From positions 48,529,053 to 48,593,052 of the forward strand of contig CM060732.1 in NCBI GenBank assembly GCA_030704615.1: a stretch of 64,000 nucleotides of DNA, given 5' to 3'. Source of the stretch: Takakia lepidozioides. Its lineage: Eukaryota; Streptophyta; Takakiopsida; Takakiales; Takakiaceae. A model generated the notes under the pieces. The model had not been told where the DNA came from. It saw only the letters and a list, made by a program, of their open reading frames with translations, and did no database searches. Below are positions 44,171 to 58,110 of this stretch, in pieces; positions within the stretch are counted from its first letter, which is position 1; each line of letters begins with the position of its first letter. Position numbers and translations under genes: made by a program.

Positions 44171-44419
44171 GTGTGCCAACAAAGCACATGAGATGCCATT
44201 ACTTTATTACTTGCACTGTTCTGTCTGCACAAAACAACTCACAGATTTTGCTCTCATGCCCATCCATTGATCAGCCTTGCTTGCTGTGTATGTAGCCTTG
44301 CTTTTGCATTAATAGCTGTTTTTTGGCTGTTTTGTGTTTTTGGGAGGGATGAGTGACATGCGGGGGATGTGTCACATTCCGGGAGGCTTGGGTGTTTTTA
44401 ATGAAGCCCTCCGGGATTC

Positions 44420-44740
44420 CATCACTTGGGTGTTGGTGCAAATGTCACATATTGTGGATTTCATCAGTTGGGTGTTGGTGCGAATGTCATGTTTCGAGGA
44501 TTTCGTCAATTGGTGCAAACGTCACATATTGTGAATTTCATCAACTGGGTGTTGGTGCGAAGGTCATGTTTTGCGGATTTCATCAATTGGGTGTTGGTGC
44601 AAAGGTCATGGATTGCGGATTTCATCGATTGGGTGTTGTTGTGAATGTCATGTTTTGCGGATTTCATCAATTGGTGCAAACGTCATGTATTGTGGATTTC
44701 AGCAATTGGGTGTTGGCGCAGATGTCATGTATTGAGAGGA
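44420..44740 (+). repeat. Minisatellite, about 42-bp unit, 7-8 copies
   Basis: Repeats of ATTTCATCAATTGGGTGTTGG followed by TGCRAANGTCATGTWTTGNGG, some shortened by loss of the GGGTGTTGG part. Because full units are a multiple of three, the array is open in more than one frame, giving artificial 145- and 72-codon frames. Confidence 0.85.
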
Positions 44741-47700
44741 CGGGTCTTTTACGGGGTCGTTGTCGACCTTGTGTGGTGCAATCCCAGTGAGTGATGTTTA
44801 GGTTTGCTTTGCTAAAATAAGTGTGGATGGTCTGATGCGAACGTCACGCCCCATGACTTGTGAAGGTATGTAGTGGTTACTTTCCCGTGGTATTCTCCTC
44901 AATTGATGCAAACATGGCCTGGGTGGGGCATCATTCTGATTACATAGGTTGTGACAAAGTTTGTGTGGAGGTAGAATGTTAATCCGGCGTCCCCGGGCGC
45001 GTGCCCCAGTGGCTGCTCTATCTGCGGCGCAGCAATATCAAGCACAGGTTCTTTAAACACCTGGTGAAGTCATTTTCTCTACAGTTGAGATCAGAAAGTG
45101 GACTTTTCCGTCGTCACGAAACACTCATGGAATTGAAACATGTTTGCCTCGTAACTAGTAACTACGCTCATGGAGACGAATATTCAAATGAAAGAAAACC
45201 CATAAAAAGAGAATCTCCAACTGAATGAAACCCCATCAAGAATATCGAAATTGCAGAAAACCAATCAAGGGATATCCAAATGGATGAAAACATATCGGGG
45301 AGGGAAGAAAATACATTATGGGAAAAACCAACCGGAAGAAAGAACGCCCATCGTGCCAAAGCGGAATCTGGGTGGGTGGTGGCACTGCATGGCGGACCGG
45401 TGTGCCCTATGCTGGGGAGTTCTCCAAATTCACCATGAGAATATACAACTCCATTCGGACTCATCTAATGACTGCACATGTTAGTTTACCGGAGAACTTC
45501 CCAACGTAAGTTAGGCAAATGCATCACTTTCGACGTCATTTGATGTGCCAAGCAGTCATCTGAGTCCTCAAGACAACTGATCTAGTTTCCGGGTAGTTTC
45601 CGGGTCTCACGGTACAGTGCTCCGACATAGCCGCCTCTACGGAAATGATGTAATTTTGGACTTAGAACGCTATCTTGTTTCATATCATGTTGCATCTGCA
45701 AATCTTAGATTCGTCCCCCCACAAGGCAAGTTGCTTATCTCTTTTTGTATTTATATGTATTTTTAAAAAGGGAAACACCTGGGACTGTTATTATTTATCT
45801 ATACGGTATTTGAAGTTCTTGAACAGTCTTGTTTATTATTTTGAGTGGTAGGTACTGTTTACAGCTTACCTCAAACTTCACGCTTTCAGAGTTAAAAATT
45901 CGTAAGTACTTCGGACGACAAGTGTAAGTCATTTCTGGGGACCTGCATATGTCCCATTGAGAGGGAGAGACCATATTAGTAAATGTTTATGGTACAATCT
46001 ATGGGTGTTCCCCACAAACCATACCCATTTACACCGGTCCCATCCATCGCAAGAATATGACGTCTCAAAGCTCTTGGCTCCAATTTGTTTCCTTTTTCTC
46101 AGGGCTGGACACCTTTTTTCTTGTTTTTTAAAGGATATAGGCCCATCCTGAAAGGGGGCAGTAGCCGTGACGCGAAGTGGCTCTTAGTTACACTGGTTTC
46201 GGTAGGAGTCTTCTCTCGCTTAGAGGAAAAACAACTGCTCAGCCCGTAACGGCTTTTAGTAAGTAGTCTTAGTGAATCAGGTTCCTAGGTTTGTCCCTAG
46301 GGACAGTTTTGTATGGTCCAGTGGGGACAATGGTACAATGAGTGTGCATGCTTCAGGGCAAACAAATTCTACAAAAATCTTAGAACTACCAAGCAGGTAG
46401 GGTCAAAAGAAGGGTCAAATACCCTATCTGCCCTTTATTTTGACCCTGCCAGCTTGGTGCATGGACCCTATTTGCCCTATTGCATCACTATTAAGGGGCC
46501 TGATTTGTGAGCTGTCGCTCCCAGGTGTTTCCATTTGAAAAATAATAAGATAAAATAAAATAAATAAATGTATCTCTCATGCTTGTGTAATGACTGGGAT
46601 GTGTAATAGTAATACTTCTTTCAGGTGGTAATATTATGCACCCGGAAAGTCATGCACCCGGAAAGTCACGCGTACTACAGTGCCTATATGTGTTAAAAAA
46701 CACAACAAAGATGAGATGAGAGATGACTCTGGCCGAGGCCGCGGCATAACAAACGATCCACTTCACCTTGGGGCCTCTCCCCCTTTTGGAGGTGGGCTCT
46801 ATACCAAGGAGGGAGGACCGGGTGTTTCAGGTGGGTTCATTATTTTATACAAAGATGAGATTATGTATTGACCAGCAAATGTCCAAAGCTAAGGGACAGT
46901 TAAGAGCGTTGAACCCCTGATCACCTTTGTTATGCACAGTACACCCAACCACACAAGCTAAAACACTAAAGAGTAAATAGTTGCTGCAAATTTTCTTTTA
47001 TCACTTGTAATCTACTTACTTCCGTTTCGAAACTACAAACTGTAACTCGAAATTTGTTCCAGCCCGTAAGTAGATAGACCGCATTTGACCACGACAAATC
47101 TACAGACAGGCTTTGACAAGTTTGTGTTGAATACTGCGGATGCGACACACATGCTCTGCATTGTCAACCATCTTCTTCACTTTGTATTCCACGATCGGTT
47201 GGCTCCTCGTTTTCATCAAACATTTCCTCAAGGATCCAATACCCAACTCATCGCACCTTGTGATCCCCCCCTCTCTCTACAGTTGTGTTCTTTCTTTAAT
47301 GCTGCATTCAGTATCACCGCCCTTGCAAATGGGTTGCCTCAGATGTCGTTGGACAGCCTCCGCTGATGAAACACTTCAACTACAGACAACTTTACAGTCA
47401 AATGCTAGACTTTATGCTCCAGTCTAGTTGCCTCCTAGTAGAAAAGGGACCAGCGAGATCTTTCAGACTCTAGATTAATGGTGGACACACCACTTCAAAC
47501 AAGCAACTATTTAGCCCTACCAGCAGCAACAGCTTCTCTAGCAGTTGCAACATCGAAGAACTGGCTAGTGAATAACAATTGGTCCAAAGACTGAGCAACC
47601 CATGGGGACTTCTTAACGGTTCTCAGATCTCGTGCACAATGTACACTCTCCATAGCTGCAATCCACTTTTAGTAGCAGCTCAATATCCAACAAAACTCTC

Positions 47701-47921
47701 AGAAAGTGCCATTCAATACACACCAGCACTACTGCTGTACCACAGACAACCTCTCATGAGACTAGCACTGTAATCTGCTTTTGGGGTGCTCACTGAAAGG
47801 TACAAGAAACCACAAAAGAATGGTTACAATGAAGGCAATTTCTATGTTCATTCAATGGATGCCAGCAAGGGTTGCCTTGATGACAACATGCTGCCTCATC
47901 TCTCATGATGCATTACAAGAA
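44741..47921. other. Intergenic region, with SINE tail
   Basis: No gene is recognised. The only identified component is the SINE tail at 46496-46570. Short frames on both strands have no domain signature. A few Pol II-like AT-rich tracts occur near 45.7-45.9 kb. Confidence 0.4.
46496..46570 (+). mobile_element. SINE 3' tail, third copy
   Basis: GGCCTGATTTGTGAGC and GTCGCTCCCAGGT followed by AAATAATAAGATAAAATAAA match the tail of the SINE at 5178-5245. No A/B-box head was found upstream, so it is 5'-truncated. Confidence 0.65.
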
Positions 47922-50900
47922 TCAATAGCTGTCCTCCTCAGTTTCAGGTCTCCGCAGGTAGTAGCGCAGAGAGTTGGTCAAAACCTGTAACAACACAGTT
48001 ATATCGTTGAGATACATTCATGAGTCCTGATGAAATGCAATATTTTCAACATCTATTTGGAAGCCTATTCACAGAAGAAATTCAGCCACAAAACTTTGAA
48101 AGCTGTGTGTCTCAGCCATATATTGAGGACAAATAATCTGCCCAGCATCAAATCCAAGAAGACGTTTTGGAGAAAGTAAGGAAGGTGCAATTGGGCATAC
48201 CAGCTCCATGCTCTTGCTAAGGGATGTCCCATGATATGTTACATGGAATGTATCTTTGGCCACTAGGCCCTGCATGTAACCAATCAGCACATGCATTATT
48301 CACAGAACCTTCTGTAGGCAATCGCATCTTCTCTCTGCTTGATATCCATTTCTTCCCACACCACACCAAAAACAAGAGACAGATGCAAGAAAAAGAGAGT
48401 TCTTCCAACTCATCACCAGGAAGGATGCTAACAAAGTTACCTGCATCTAAGGCTCTCTTCCACAACGAAAAGTCCTTACCTCAGTATCAATCTCGGCTGA
48501 CTCCACATAGACGCTTATGTCTGCTATCACCTTGATGATCTCCATTAGCAAGCCTGGTCTGTCTGCTGTCTCTATATGTAACAAACTGCATCCACCCATC
48601 CCACAACAAAGACCCGAATCCTCCAGTTCAAGTCTATTGTGGTATACATTAGGGGTCCAGTTTGTGTCCAGACCACCTGTCAAAAGTATAACAAAACAGA
48701 AAACCTGTAAGGCCTTCCAAGGATGCAAAAGAGAGAGCCCTATGGGAAGGGGTATTTCAGGAGCAAAGGACGAGTTACCTTTGGGGACCATCCTTGGTGA
48801 TACTGATGTGAGTTGCGACATCGACATCAAGCTGCTCAAGACATGCCACCACTTGAACTTAGCTATGCCAGGACACGCACCCGACACTATCCTTATTCAT
48901 CCATCCAACCTGACTAGAAAGCAGTAGCCATTCTGGGGGCAAGATCATTTGGTAGACCTTCAGTGGTCACTTGCTAAATGTCAAATTTAGAGTTCTGCTA
49001 GTCACAATAGATGAGATATCACCTTATCATCCAGAAACGGCTCGCAAATACCAGTAAAATGCAGTTCTCACATGAAACAAAAACAACAGTACCTACCAAT
49101 TTGCTGCAGGGTTGTACAAACTGTTGGCAGAAAATGCGTTTGTTGACTGTTTGCAGAATTGCTAATTCGTCACACTACAGAAGATTGATCTTTAAAACTC
49201 CCCTGACTTGGACAAAAAAGTATCATGGCAGAGAACATATTTTTTTTCCTTGAGTTAATGAAGTAGCAGCATATTTGTGTGCCACAGTTCTCAAGCTATG
49301 AAAGTTGATTCCGGTTGAGTGCTCCTTTGCAGAGAAGCACTACTCGGACCTGTTAACAAAGCCCTTCTTTGAGTCACTGATCCAGTACATCATTGGCTCA
49401 GTTGAGCCTAGGACATAAGGTGGTGACACCGCTCGCAAGATCTCTGAACACATGCCATGTATGGAAATAAACATATGATGCATAAGAGAGAGACCTTTTT
49501 ATTAGGTGGTTTTATCCCAAAAGCCTCTCCCATAGCCAACTGCTCACTAGATTCCTGCACGCAGATGCAAGATACAGTTCAAAGTTGAAGTGTCATGCCA
49601 GTTCAATCTGTCTTTTGTGTGCCTCTCTCACACATCACACAAAGACTTGGGATGCCAACTGTATTAGGGGTAAGGGCAGTATTTGAATGTACAGTTCATA
49701 CCTCTGCATTACTACCGTTAACAGTGATTTCCTGGTTACCAGAGACAAAGAGATAAAAAACTCTTAACCCTGTTCATATCTGTGCATTACTACTGTTGCA
49801 GTGATTTCCACGTCACCAGATACAAGGAGATATAAAACTCTAAACGCCAGTTCATGAATATACAGGTTACACAATCCAAAAGTAGGAAGAGTCATACAGG
49901 GTGGTACTGCAAAAGGTTGTTGATGATGGTGAGGCGGATAGCTTCCAGCAGCTCTGGATTCTCAACCTTTTTATCATTGTCCCTGCCAGGGCCCACAGCC
50001 ACCACCTCTGTGAAACTAAGAAAGACACAAACCAGGTTGCATATCAAAGCAGCTGACTCCAGCTTAGATGACTTAAGCTAGTGGAGTGGTTTATTGAAAA
50101 ATTACCAGTGCAGTTCAATTTTTTATTCAGGAGAGATTCTGCTACAGGGACGGTGAGCCAGCAACCGGACATCAGCCATCCCCAATAACTAGGAATACTT
50201 TAGTTGCACAGGATGTGATAAATGCCCAATGAGTATGGATCAGTTTACAGGACACATAGCTCAAGTAAAAGGTGTAGACATATCAGTGAGTAAGGCAGTT
50301 CAGAGCAGAGACTTAAGGCACACAATCACACACCGTGTTTCTTTTCACTTATGATTCCAGGGACAAACAACCAATAACTGATTCAAAAGTGGTGGATTCG
50401 CTGCCAAATATCAGCTTGAGGTCCTTGGTATTGTGAGATGACAAAATAGTGAGAGATCAAATTACAATAGAACCAATTCAGGTGGGAGAACCTAAGCCGC
50501 GAGAGACAAAATTAGACATGATACACATTGTGCTTGCCCAAGCTACCCAGTAATTGAAGTCCATGACTCTGTCTGTGGCTCCACTTTAGAAACTGTTCTC
50601 TGACACATGGCGTTGGCTAGTGAGCCATCCCTGGATAGGCCACCTCCACCTTCCAGCTAACTGACATGTAAGATGAGCTGAGCAAGAGCGCTTTCTTTAT
50701 GGCACCCAAGAGAGAGAGAGAAGAAAGGAACTTCCACAACATCCACTGAGGAATCAAGAGAGTGAAAGACGATGAGAGTTAAACAAGTCAAGGACATACA
50801 TGCGAGTGACTAAAAACTTCTTACGGCGCTTGTTTGGCTCCTCAGTAGTCACAATACCCCTGACAACGTTAAGTCCCAGATCCTTCAGCGCTCTAGTCTG

Positions 50901-52182
50901 CAAGATTCCATCCTCTCATTCACTACCTGGCCTTCCCAAACTAGTTGCAGGGATTCAACTAATTTCCATTCTCCATCAACCATCCACCTACCATTGGAAT
51001 AAATTGAAAGTAAGCATCAACTTCACAACTATTAAGTAGCTTGGAAACATGACCAAGGGGAGGGATGACAGATAGTGCCCACAAGTTCCTAATGTCCTAT
51101 CTTCACACCATCCAGATTGACATCCATAATGACTTAGAAAAGACCGAGTCAGATATTTTAACTCTTGCTGGAAGTACCTCGAAAACAGAGTCAAAGAGAG
51201 AGGAAGGGATCAAACCGTGTCAAGAAGAGCACCCAGGCGGTCCCCAAAGCTGATTTCCACTACAGTCGCATGTGGGTCAGAATCTTGACAAATGGTGACA
51301 ATGGGCATTGGTTCTCCCTCATTGTTGGATTTAGTATCCTGTTTACAAGACCGAAACTTTAGGCCTAGCTGTGGCAAGAGGTGGACTGGACCTACTAGAC
51401 AAAGGGCTGTAACTGAGAAGTGGGTTGGCATATCTTCTAAAACTTTGTGCTATTGGGCAGGTGGTTGCTAGGACTCAGAAACAATGGAGAACAATGAAGT
51501 GGGATTCCTCACATCACCTACTTGTGCACCAGCCTGGGCACACGAATAATGGAGCAGTACAATTGTTATACATTCTGAGCACTCTGAAACTTATCCTCAA
51601 GTAGAACTGGTCTAGGGGAAATCAATAATGCATACTGTGAGAGGTGATGTAGTGACGCTGGAAGACTCACTGGAGGTGTGGCAAAGCACCCTGTATGCCC
51701 ACACACACCAAATAACGATGGAGCCTCCTTCAGTATTCTTGAGTACTGCTAATTATTGACAAACAGTGTAACAAGCTTTCAGGACAGAGCTGATTATTGG
51801 ATGCCCAATAACTAACAGGTGCAGATCCAGTGGTGCAGATAACTCTGAAATCCAGTGATAACACAAGCACAGAAGACTGCAAAGAACTTCTTTCAATTTC
51901 AACTATGCACAGTAAGACGTGAACATTGAACATGTTTCGAGCTCAAGCGGCAGTGGATCCAATTGGTTAATGAGTTATGCTTCAAACCAACCTGCGATGA
52001 GAAGGGAACAAATGATTGCAGCGACACAGCCCTCGATCCTCGTGGCCCAGAACGCTCTTGCCCAATGCCAACGGAGCCGATGCCAGTTTCCCAGAAGCAA
52101 ATGATCTGGGCGCCGCTCCAACATGACGAGGTGTGCATGTCTTCGCAACCTGAAGGCTTGCAAATCCAGTTGACACGGCCAT
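47922..52182 (-). CDS. Chloroplast ACT-domain repeat protein (ACR11/ACR12-like)
   Basis: Minus-strand exons in phase: about 51360-51216 ([28 protein letters not shown]), 50897-50800 ([18 protein letters not shown]), 50015-49898 ([19 protein letters not shown]), 49554-49495 ([16 protein letters not shown]), 48831-48779 ([15 protein letters not shown]), 48585-48480 ([19 protein letters not shown]), 48269-48201 ([14 protein letters not shown]) and 47984-47922 ([16 protein letters not shown]). Two ACT domains with the family's order identify the small plastid ACR proteins. In Arabidopsis ACR11 interacts with Fd-GOGAT/GS2-linked nitrogen assimilation; that role is from the literature and is not visible here. 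A likely first exon, 52182-51985 ([20 protein letters not shown]), is Ser/Ala/Arg-rich like a transit peptide, but the phase of its junction is unresolved. The third exon begins with an extra [13 protein letters not shown] stretch not usual in the family. Confidence 0.9.
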
Positions 52183-55100
52183 TGCACAGAGGATACTCAG
52201 GGCCCGCTTCGATCACGCTCGTCAAGAGATAAAGGAGATCCTGAGGGCATACAACATGGAGAGAGTACCGAGAAAGCAAGAGAAGGCAAAAGGATACGTG
52301 ACAACTGCAGCAAACCAAGCTGCTGTCAAAGTCCCTCCTCACGAGATTGGTGAGGGGAAAAGACAGATGACAACTAGGTACGTGATTAATCTCCAACGCG
52401 TGTACCGACAAAGGGTGATGTATTTGCAGTGCACAACACAACGCCAGCCCCACAAAACAAAGATTTTCAGCCTATTTCTCCCCACCCTTTCCACAGCTGC
52501 AAATGGATGGTGCAAAACCGCCCACAATTGCTATGGATTTTGAAGGCTCGCAAACAATCAATATCCGACTTCTAGCTATGCATGGCTTTGCTATCTTGGG
52601 CTCACCAGCAACAGGAGACGTTACCAGAACATGTGCGCCACCTCCCCAAGTTTATCCACCAGAGTGTCTGCCTACGTTATCCACTCCATATGTGGCAATC
52701 CGCAGCCACACTGTAACCATGTCACATGGCTGCCCTGCATTCGCAGCCCAGACACTCAGTTCAGCCCAGTTCACCCGGCCATCGATTCAGTTACCAGTAT
52801 GGCTACATTCATGAATATGGATACATTCTTGCAAAGCATCCAAAGATGCTTGGAACCACTGCATTTAAACTTTACAGATGAGTGCGGCGACAAGTCAACT
52901 GTCCCCAGTTCTGGGAAGCTGCATTGCATTGACAGATTAAGTCAAGAGCCCACCAAACTAACAGCGAGTCCGACTGATCCTAGCAAGGACTCCCATGTAT
53001 TTGACTGCAAACTTGTGATGCTCAACTCTTGCAGCTAAGGGAGGGATTTCCCTTTCCTCAGTAGGGCATGCAAGTTTTTGGGAGAAAGTAGCAGTGTTTC
53101 AGCAGAAGGAAGGATCAACTGGTAGAGGACTCTCAGGATTCTCAACAACTACAAACACTATTCCATCCCTATGCTTCACAGCAGTGTTGGGCAGGTAAGG
53201 TAGAAACACCCAAATGTGTGCACTTAAGCAGTATGACTCATAGGGCTCGGTGCAGCGAGGAGGAAATAATATGGTTGGATTAGCAATTCAACGAAGGGGA
53301 CCTCATGTAAATTCCAAAATTTTAGAGGCAAGTGGTCAATTGATATGAATTATCAAAAGTGGTGGTACATAACTTCCTATGTCTGTGCAGTAGACCCACC
53401 TAATGCTCACCCACATTATACCTAATCTAAAACCTGCTCATGCCTCATATGCACAACTTGTGCATCTGAAAACATGCCATGTGTAAGCAATTAATAACTA
53501 CCTTTAGACCTGCCAATGGCCTGGCCTGACATCTACAATGGTATCGTAGGCATGCAAACTCAAAGCAGCAATGGCCTCAAAACTGATCACCTACAGTACG
53601 AAGTCTGTCCATGATGGTTCCCAAAAGTCATCCAACATGGATGAAATATTAAGCCCCCGTAATTGTATTCTTATCCTTGTTGGAGCACAAAGCAATTCAT
53701 TCCCGTCGCTAATACTCTTTTCTCTCAACCCTAACCTGTCCATGTGGCGAACGCTATCAAACTCCCGCGTTCTTGTGAACTCCCGCCATCTCCAAAGGCT
53801 GTAAGTAAGCTTACCTTCATCTTCCTCGTTGACTTAAATTCATGAGTGGTATTGGAGTCTATGGAAAATGTGTACATTTGCGCATTGCCATTGTTCTTTA
53901 AGATGCCGAGTGCCACTTCCGTGTTGTCACATTTTTTTCTTTGCGACTATCTAGCTTTTCTTCCGCAACTATTATTACATAGTTGTCAATGTCATGGTCT
54001 GGGCCCTTGTTCTGTGGATTCGAGATGAATTTCCAGATGTTACACCCGTGCTGGAAATACACCACATGGCTTGGTCTTATAATATGGTTTCGTCTCCTTA
54101 TCAAGGCCGTTCAGCAAGTCTATTTCGACAGGACCAGTGCTTTAGGGTACCGGCAGTTTTTTCGTCTTGGCAATGTGTACTCATAACTACTTTCGACATT
54201 GTCCAGACATGGCTACGTATTGCCACCGTTGTCTGAAATGTGGCTTCTGAACAGGCAACTACAACGCGAGTTCTTCTGCTTTGGCATGGCGTGCTTCTCA
54301 AGGTTGGCATGGTCCTTTTCCTGTTAATATGTTTTAACTTGAAATTCACAGCATTCTGTTAGATGTTGAGATCTTGTTGCACTTTGGGCACCTTGTTGGA
54401 AACTTGCTACAACATGCCAATCCCAGCGCTTAAATCAAGACTGTCAGCCCTTGTAATTGCTCTGGGTTATTTGAGACCAATTGACTAGCACCCTCCGAGA
54501 AGGCGAGGTCGGGGTAGCCATAGTTGTGTGTAAGTCTCTTCAAGTTTGACTTGGAGTTTCATTCCTGGTGGCTTAGAACCCCAATACCATTTTTTGGGGA
54601 GGTATCTGTGCTGCAGACTCTGTCCTTTGGGCTATGCCTAGGCAACCTTCACAGAAAATGGTCAGTGCATATCTCGACATCGTGTCTTGGTGATATAAAG
54701 TTCTCATTGGAAGTGCAGCTTTTATTTCCCTTAGGGTTCTAAACACGCAACCCAACTCTTAAGCGATATTGACAAACTTCTTGAACATCTAGAACTTGAG
54801 TCTATAATTTCAATTTTACATAATTTACAACTGTGTTTTCTTGTGAGTGCAGCTTGAGGCACAAGACGTTTCTTTGACGCCTTTTTTGAGTTGGATCCAT
54901 ATCACCGGTAGGGCTTTTTATCTTCCCGGCTCTACTTCGAAGAGGTAATTTGTGGTGCAAAGAGAGGCATTGAACTCGTGGTTATCTAAGGTAGTCATTG
55001 TAGCTTATACACTTCTACTTGGAATGAGGATTGAAGTATCTCTCTCCATCTGAAATTGACCTTCCACCCTAAGTCTAAATTCCATGGATGCTCCAATCAA

Positions 55101-56141
55101 GGGTACTGAAGTCTGAAACCATGTGTGATTGTGGTTGTGTGGGTGTGGAGGGCAGCTCCTTGGCTTTGTACATGCCAGCAACGCTCCACGGCTGGAGATC
55201 ATGACTGTAGGAACAGTCCCACTTATCAAGATGCTTTCTAATCTGTCGAAATAGAGGCCAGAAAAAAGAAAGCCTGATACGTAGTGTATTTTAGTAATTT
55301 CCTGTTAATGTTTGCTGCAGAGGACTTGTCAGTGAATTTGTTTGCAATAAATGTTGCATCGAAGCTACAAGCTGATGGAATTCAAACTGGCACATCTATT
55401 GTTACTTTAGTGAGGTTATGTAGGCAGAAATCCATCATTATAGTCTATGGTTTGGATGCAAGGTTGGGGAAGGCATGGAGCTGACAGTGATTGATGTAAA
55501 TCCCATCTGCAGAAGGTGGCTGGATGAGACATCAATTGAGTTTCACCAATTACAACTACTTGGTGAGATCTAGTACATTATTTTTAAATTCTTTTACTGC
55601 AATTGTTGAGTCTTTTGCTGATTATGTCTTCGTGGGGTTATGAATGAATGGGTGGAATGGGCAGGTCTGATTCGCCGTGGAAGGAGTCTTCCATTGGGTA
55701 TGATGATGGCCTTTTGATCCCCAGCATTGCAATAGCAAGGTAAGGAGATATTTAGTTACCAGTGGCCAGTGGTCCTGCACTTCCTCCTCTCGGTGGCTTT
55801 GGTGTAATGCTAACAAAGAGGAACATTCCTTGATGTACGTGTTATTGATAGAGGGCTCATAGACCAGTGTTTTGGCTAGTCTAGTACCACTAAGTACTGC
55901 CACATGACAGGAAATTCCTTAAACAATGGCAGACAATACTCATCACAAAAGTTGCAGCATGTGTGGTCATGAACAAGACTGGTTTCAATTTCAATTTTGA
56001 AGTGCAGAACTCGTGACATTTTTGCATGGAAGCTGAGCTACTGGCAGTAGGCTGTTAAAACCAAATGGCATTGCTATGATGGCCCAGATCAGAAGTATGA
56101 TGCAGTCCTATGTGCAGTCCTGTGTGTAGAGGTATTGTGGT
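52183..56141. other. Intergenic region, no supported gene
   Basis: Includes the presumed promoter of the ACT-domain gene. The remaining short frames (for example 52503-53038 plus, 55284-55484 plus) show no family motif and no consistent splice structure. I see no repeat array. Confidence 0.4.
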
Positions 56142-57049
56142 CACTACAGGGAGTACAGATTATCGTTTTTATGACTGCAAATATCACTACATTTGCAGTG
56201 ATAAGTGTGATTATGACTACATCACTCTGCAGTGACAAACACGAAGTCAGTTCTACCATCACTTCCGAGTGATAAGTGCGAAGTGATGGTCGTCACTGCA
56301 TACGTGGCACCTGCCAACGACTCAGAGTGACGTGGAGTGTAGTGTTGTAGTCATAACTATACGACTACAAGGCTACGTGTCATGACTACATTTACGACTA
56401 TGTCACTACAGATGAGCGCCAACATGGAGAGGTCTCTACATAACACGCATGACCCCCCGGATGTATATGACTACACGACTGTACCTTATGACTACACTTA
56501 TGACTATATCACTACTCACTACATCATTGAGGGTAGCATGTGGTATATTTCATGACTACAAATATGACTCCATCACTATAGGTTTATACTGGTTCTGGTA
56601 GGTCATCTAACACGTGTCCTTATTAGATTAGTTTATACAATCATTAATGCTATTTTATTTATTAAATTCATGTAAATTTTATTTATCGCTCTGATATTCA
56701 ATATACATAGCAATATATTTAATTGAATGAAAGAATTTCACACAAATACACAGATTGTTGAATGTCGATCATACAACAAAAAACCAATGGGAAAAATGTT
56801 CCCATGGATGCCGCAAAAGCTCTACAATGAGCATTCAAGAAGCCTAAAAGGCCACATGGATAAATAACCAAGCCTCAAAGGCTACAAGTCCCAAAACCCA
56901 AGCCCACACCGGGGCAGCAGTCCACTAGTACTCCTACAATTGAAGAGCTCTATTTACAAATCACCATTGTGGCATGTTTTCAACTACATTGCATCACATA
57001 ATCCCACCTTTGACTGGAATCAGCAAAAGTAATCATTCCACAACTTCTC

Positions 57050-58110
57050 GTCATTTGCCCCTAGGTCTCCAAAGCCTCCATCCCGCGCCCTTGCTGTGCA
57101 TATCCTGCAATCATCACACTCCACAACACCATATGTCGTTCAGCCATATTGTCGAACACTCCCTTTGCATCCTCAATGCACCCACATTTGGCATACATGT
57201 CCACCAGGGCAGTGTTCAAAATGACAGGTGCAATTCCAGATTTGATGATGCCACCATGCATCTCTTTGCCATTTTCCAAGGCTGCCAGACTTGCACGAGC
57301 ATTGCAAACACACAAACATGATCTGGTTACACTTCACCCCTTCCCCCATCATTTGCTCATAGTTTCCAAGGCCTCCATCTCGTGCCCCTGATGTGCATAT
57401 CCTGCAAGCATGGCATTCCATGACACCATATCTTGTTCAGCCATACTGTCGAACACTCCAATTTGCATCCTCGATGCCCCACATTTTGCATACATGTCCA
57501 CCAAGGCAGGGTTCAGAATGACATCTGGTACAATTCGAGCTTTGACGATGTCACCATGGACCTCTTTCCCCTTTTCCAGAGCTCCCCTGCTTGCATACAT
57601 TGCAAACACAAACAAATGTGATGTGGTTGGGCTTCACCCCTTTGCGCAACATTTGCTCATAGGTCTCCAAAAGCATTCCCACCACACCCATGCTTGGTAA
57701 ATCCTGCCAACATTATATTCCACGTGATCAAAGATTGTTGAGGCATTCTGTTGAACACTTGGTGAGCATCCATGATGCTTCTACACTTAACATACATGTT
57801 GACAAGGCTGTTGAGTAGGAAAACATTTGGTGTGAATCCACTGTAGATAATGTGAGTGTGCACCTACTTTCCAGCTTCCAGACCTTGAATCATCTTGATG
57901 CACTTAAGCAAGAAACAGACATACGTACTTGAATCTGCTGAAATGCCTCCTTGCTATAGAGCCTCTGTCAGTCTGCCTGCCTCACAAGCATCTTCACATG
58001 CCCAGAAGTGCCAGAAGAGGCATTGTGGACTCCCTCTCTTGATCCTCTTTCAGAAGCTGTGGTCATGGTTGAGGTGCCTGATTTACCAACTATGCCACTG
58101 AAGCTGCTGC
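57050..58110 (-). pseudogene. PPR gene copy, decayed
   Basis: The minus strand from about 58100 down reads, with stops and shifts, a relative of the PPR gene at 32772: the start region (ERGSREGVHN, SSGTSGHVKML), then HTHIIYSGFTPNVFLLNSLVNMY, HQVFNRMPQQSLITWNIMLAGF, EMHGGIIKSGIAPVILNTALVDMYAKCG and others. Four frames are separated by small indels. It lacks the E/DYW end and lies inside the CACTA-like element, so it is probably a captured fragment. Confidence 0.8.

Noticed and set aside
44353-44790. 145-codon cysteine-containing open frame
   Set aside because: Produced by the 42-bp minisatellite; no family match or splice context.
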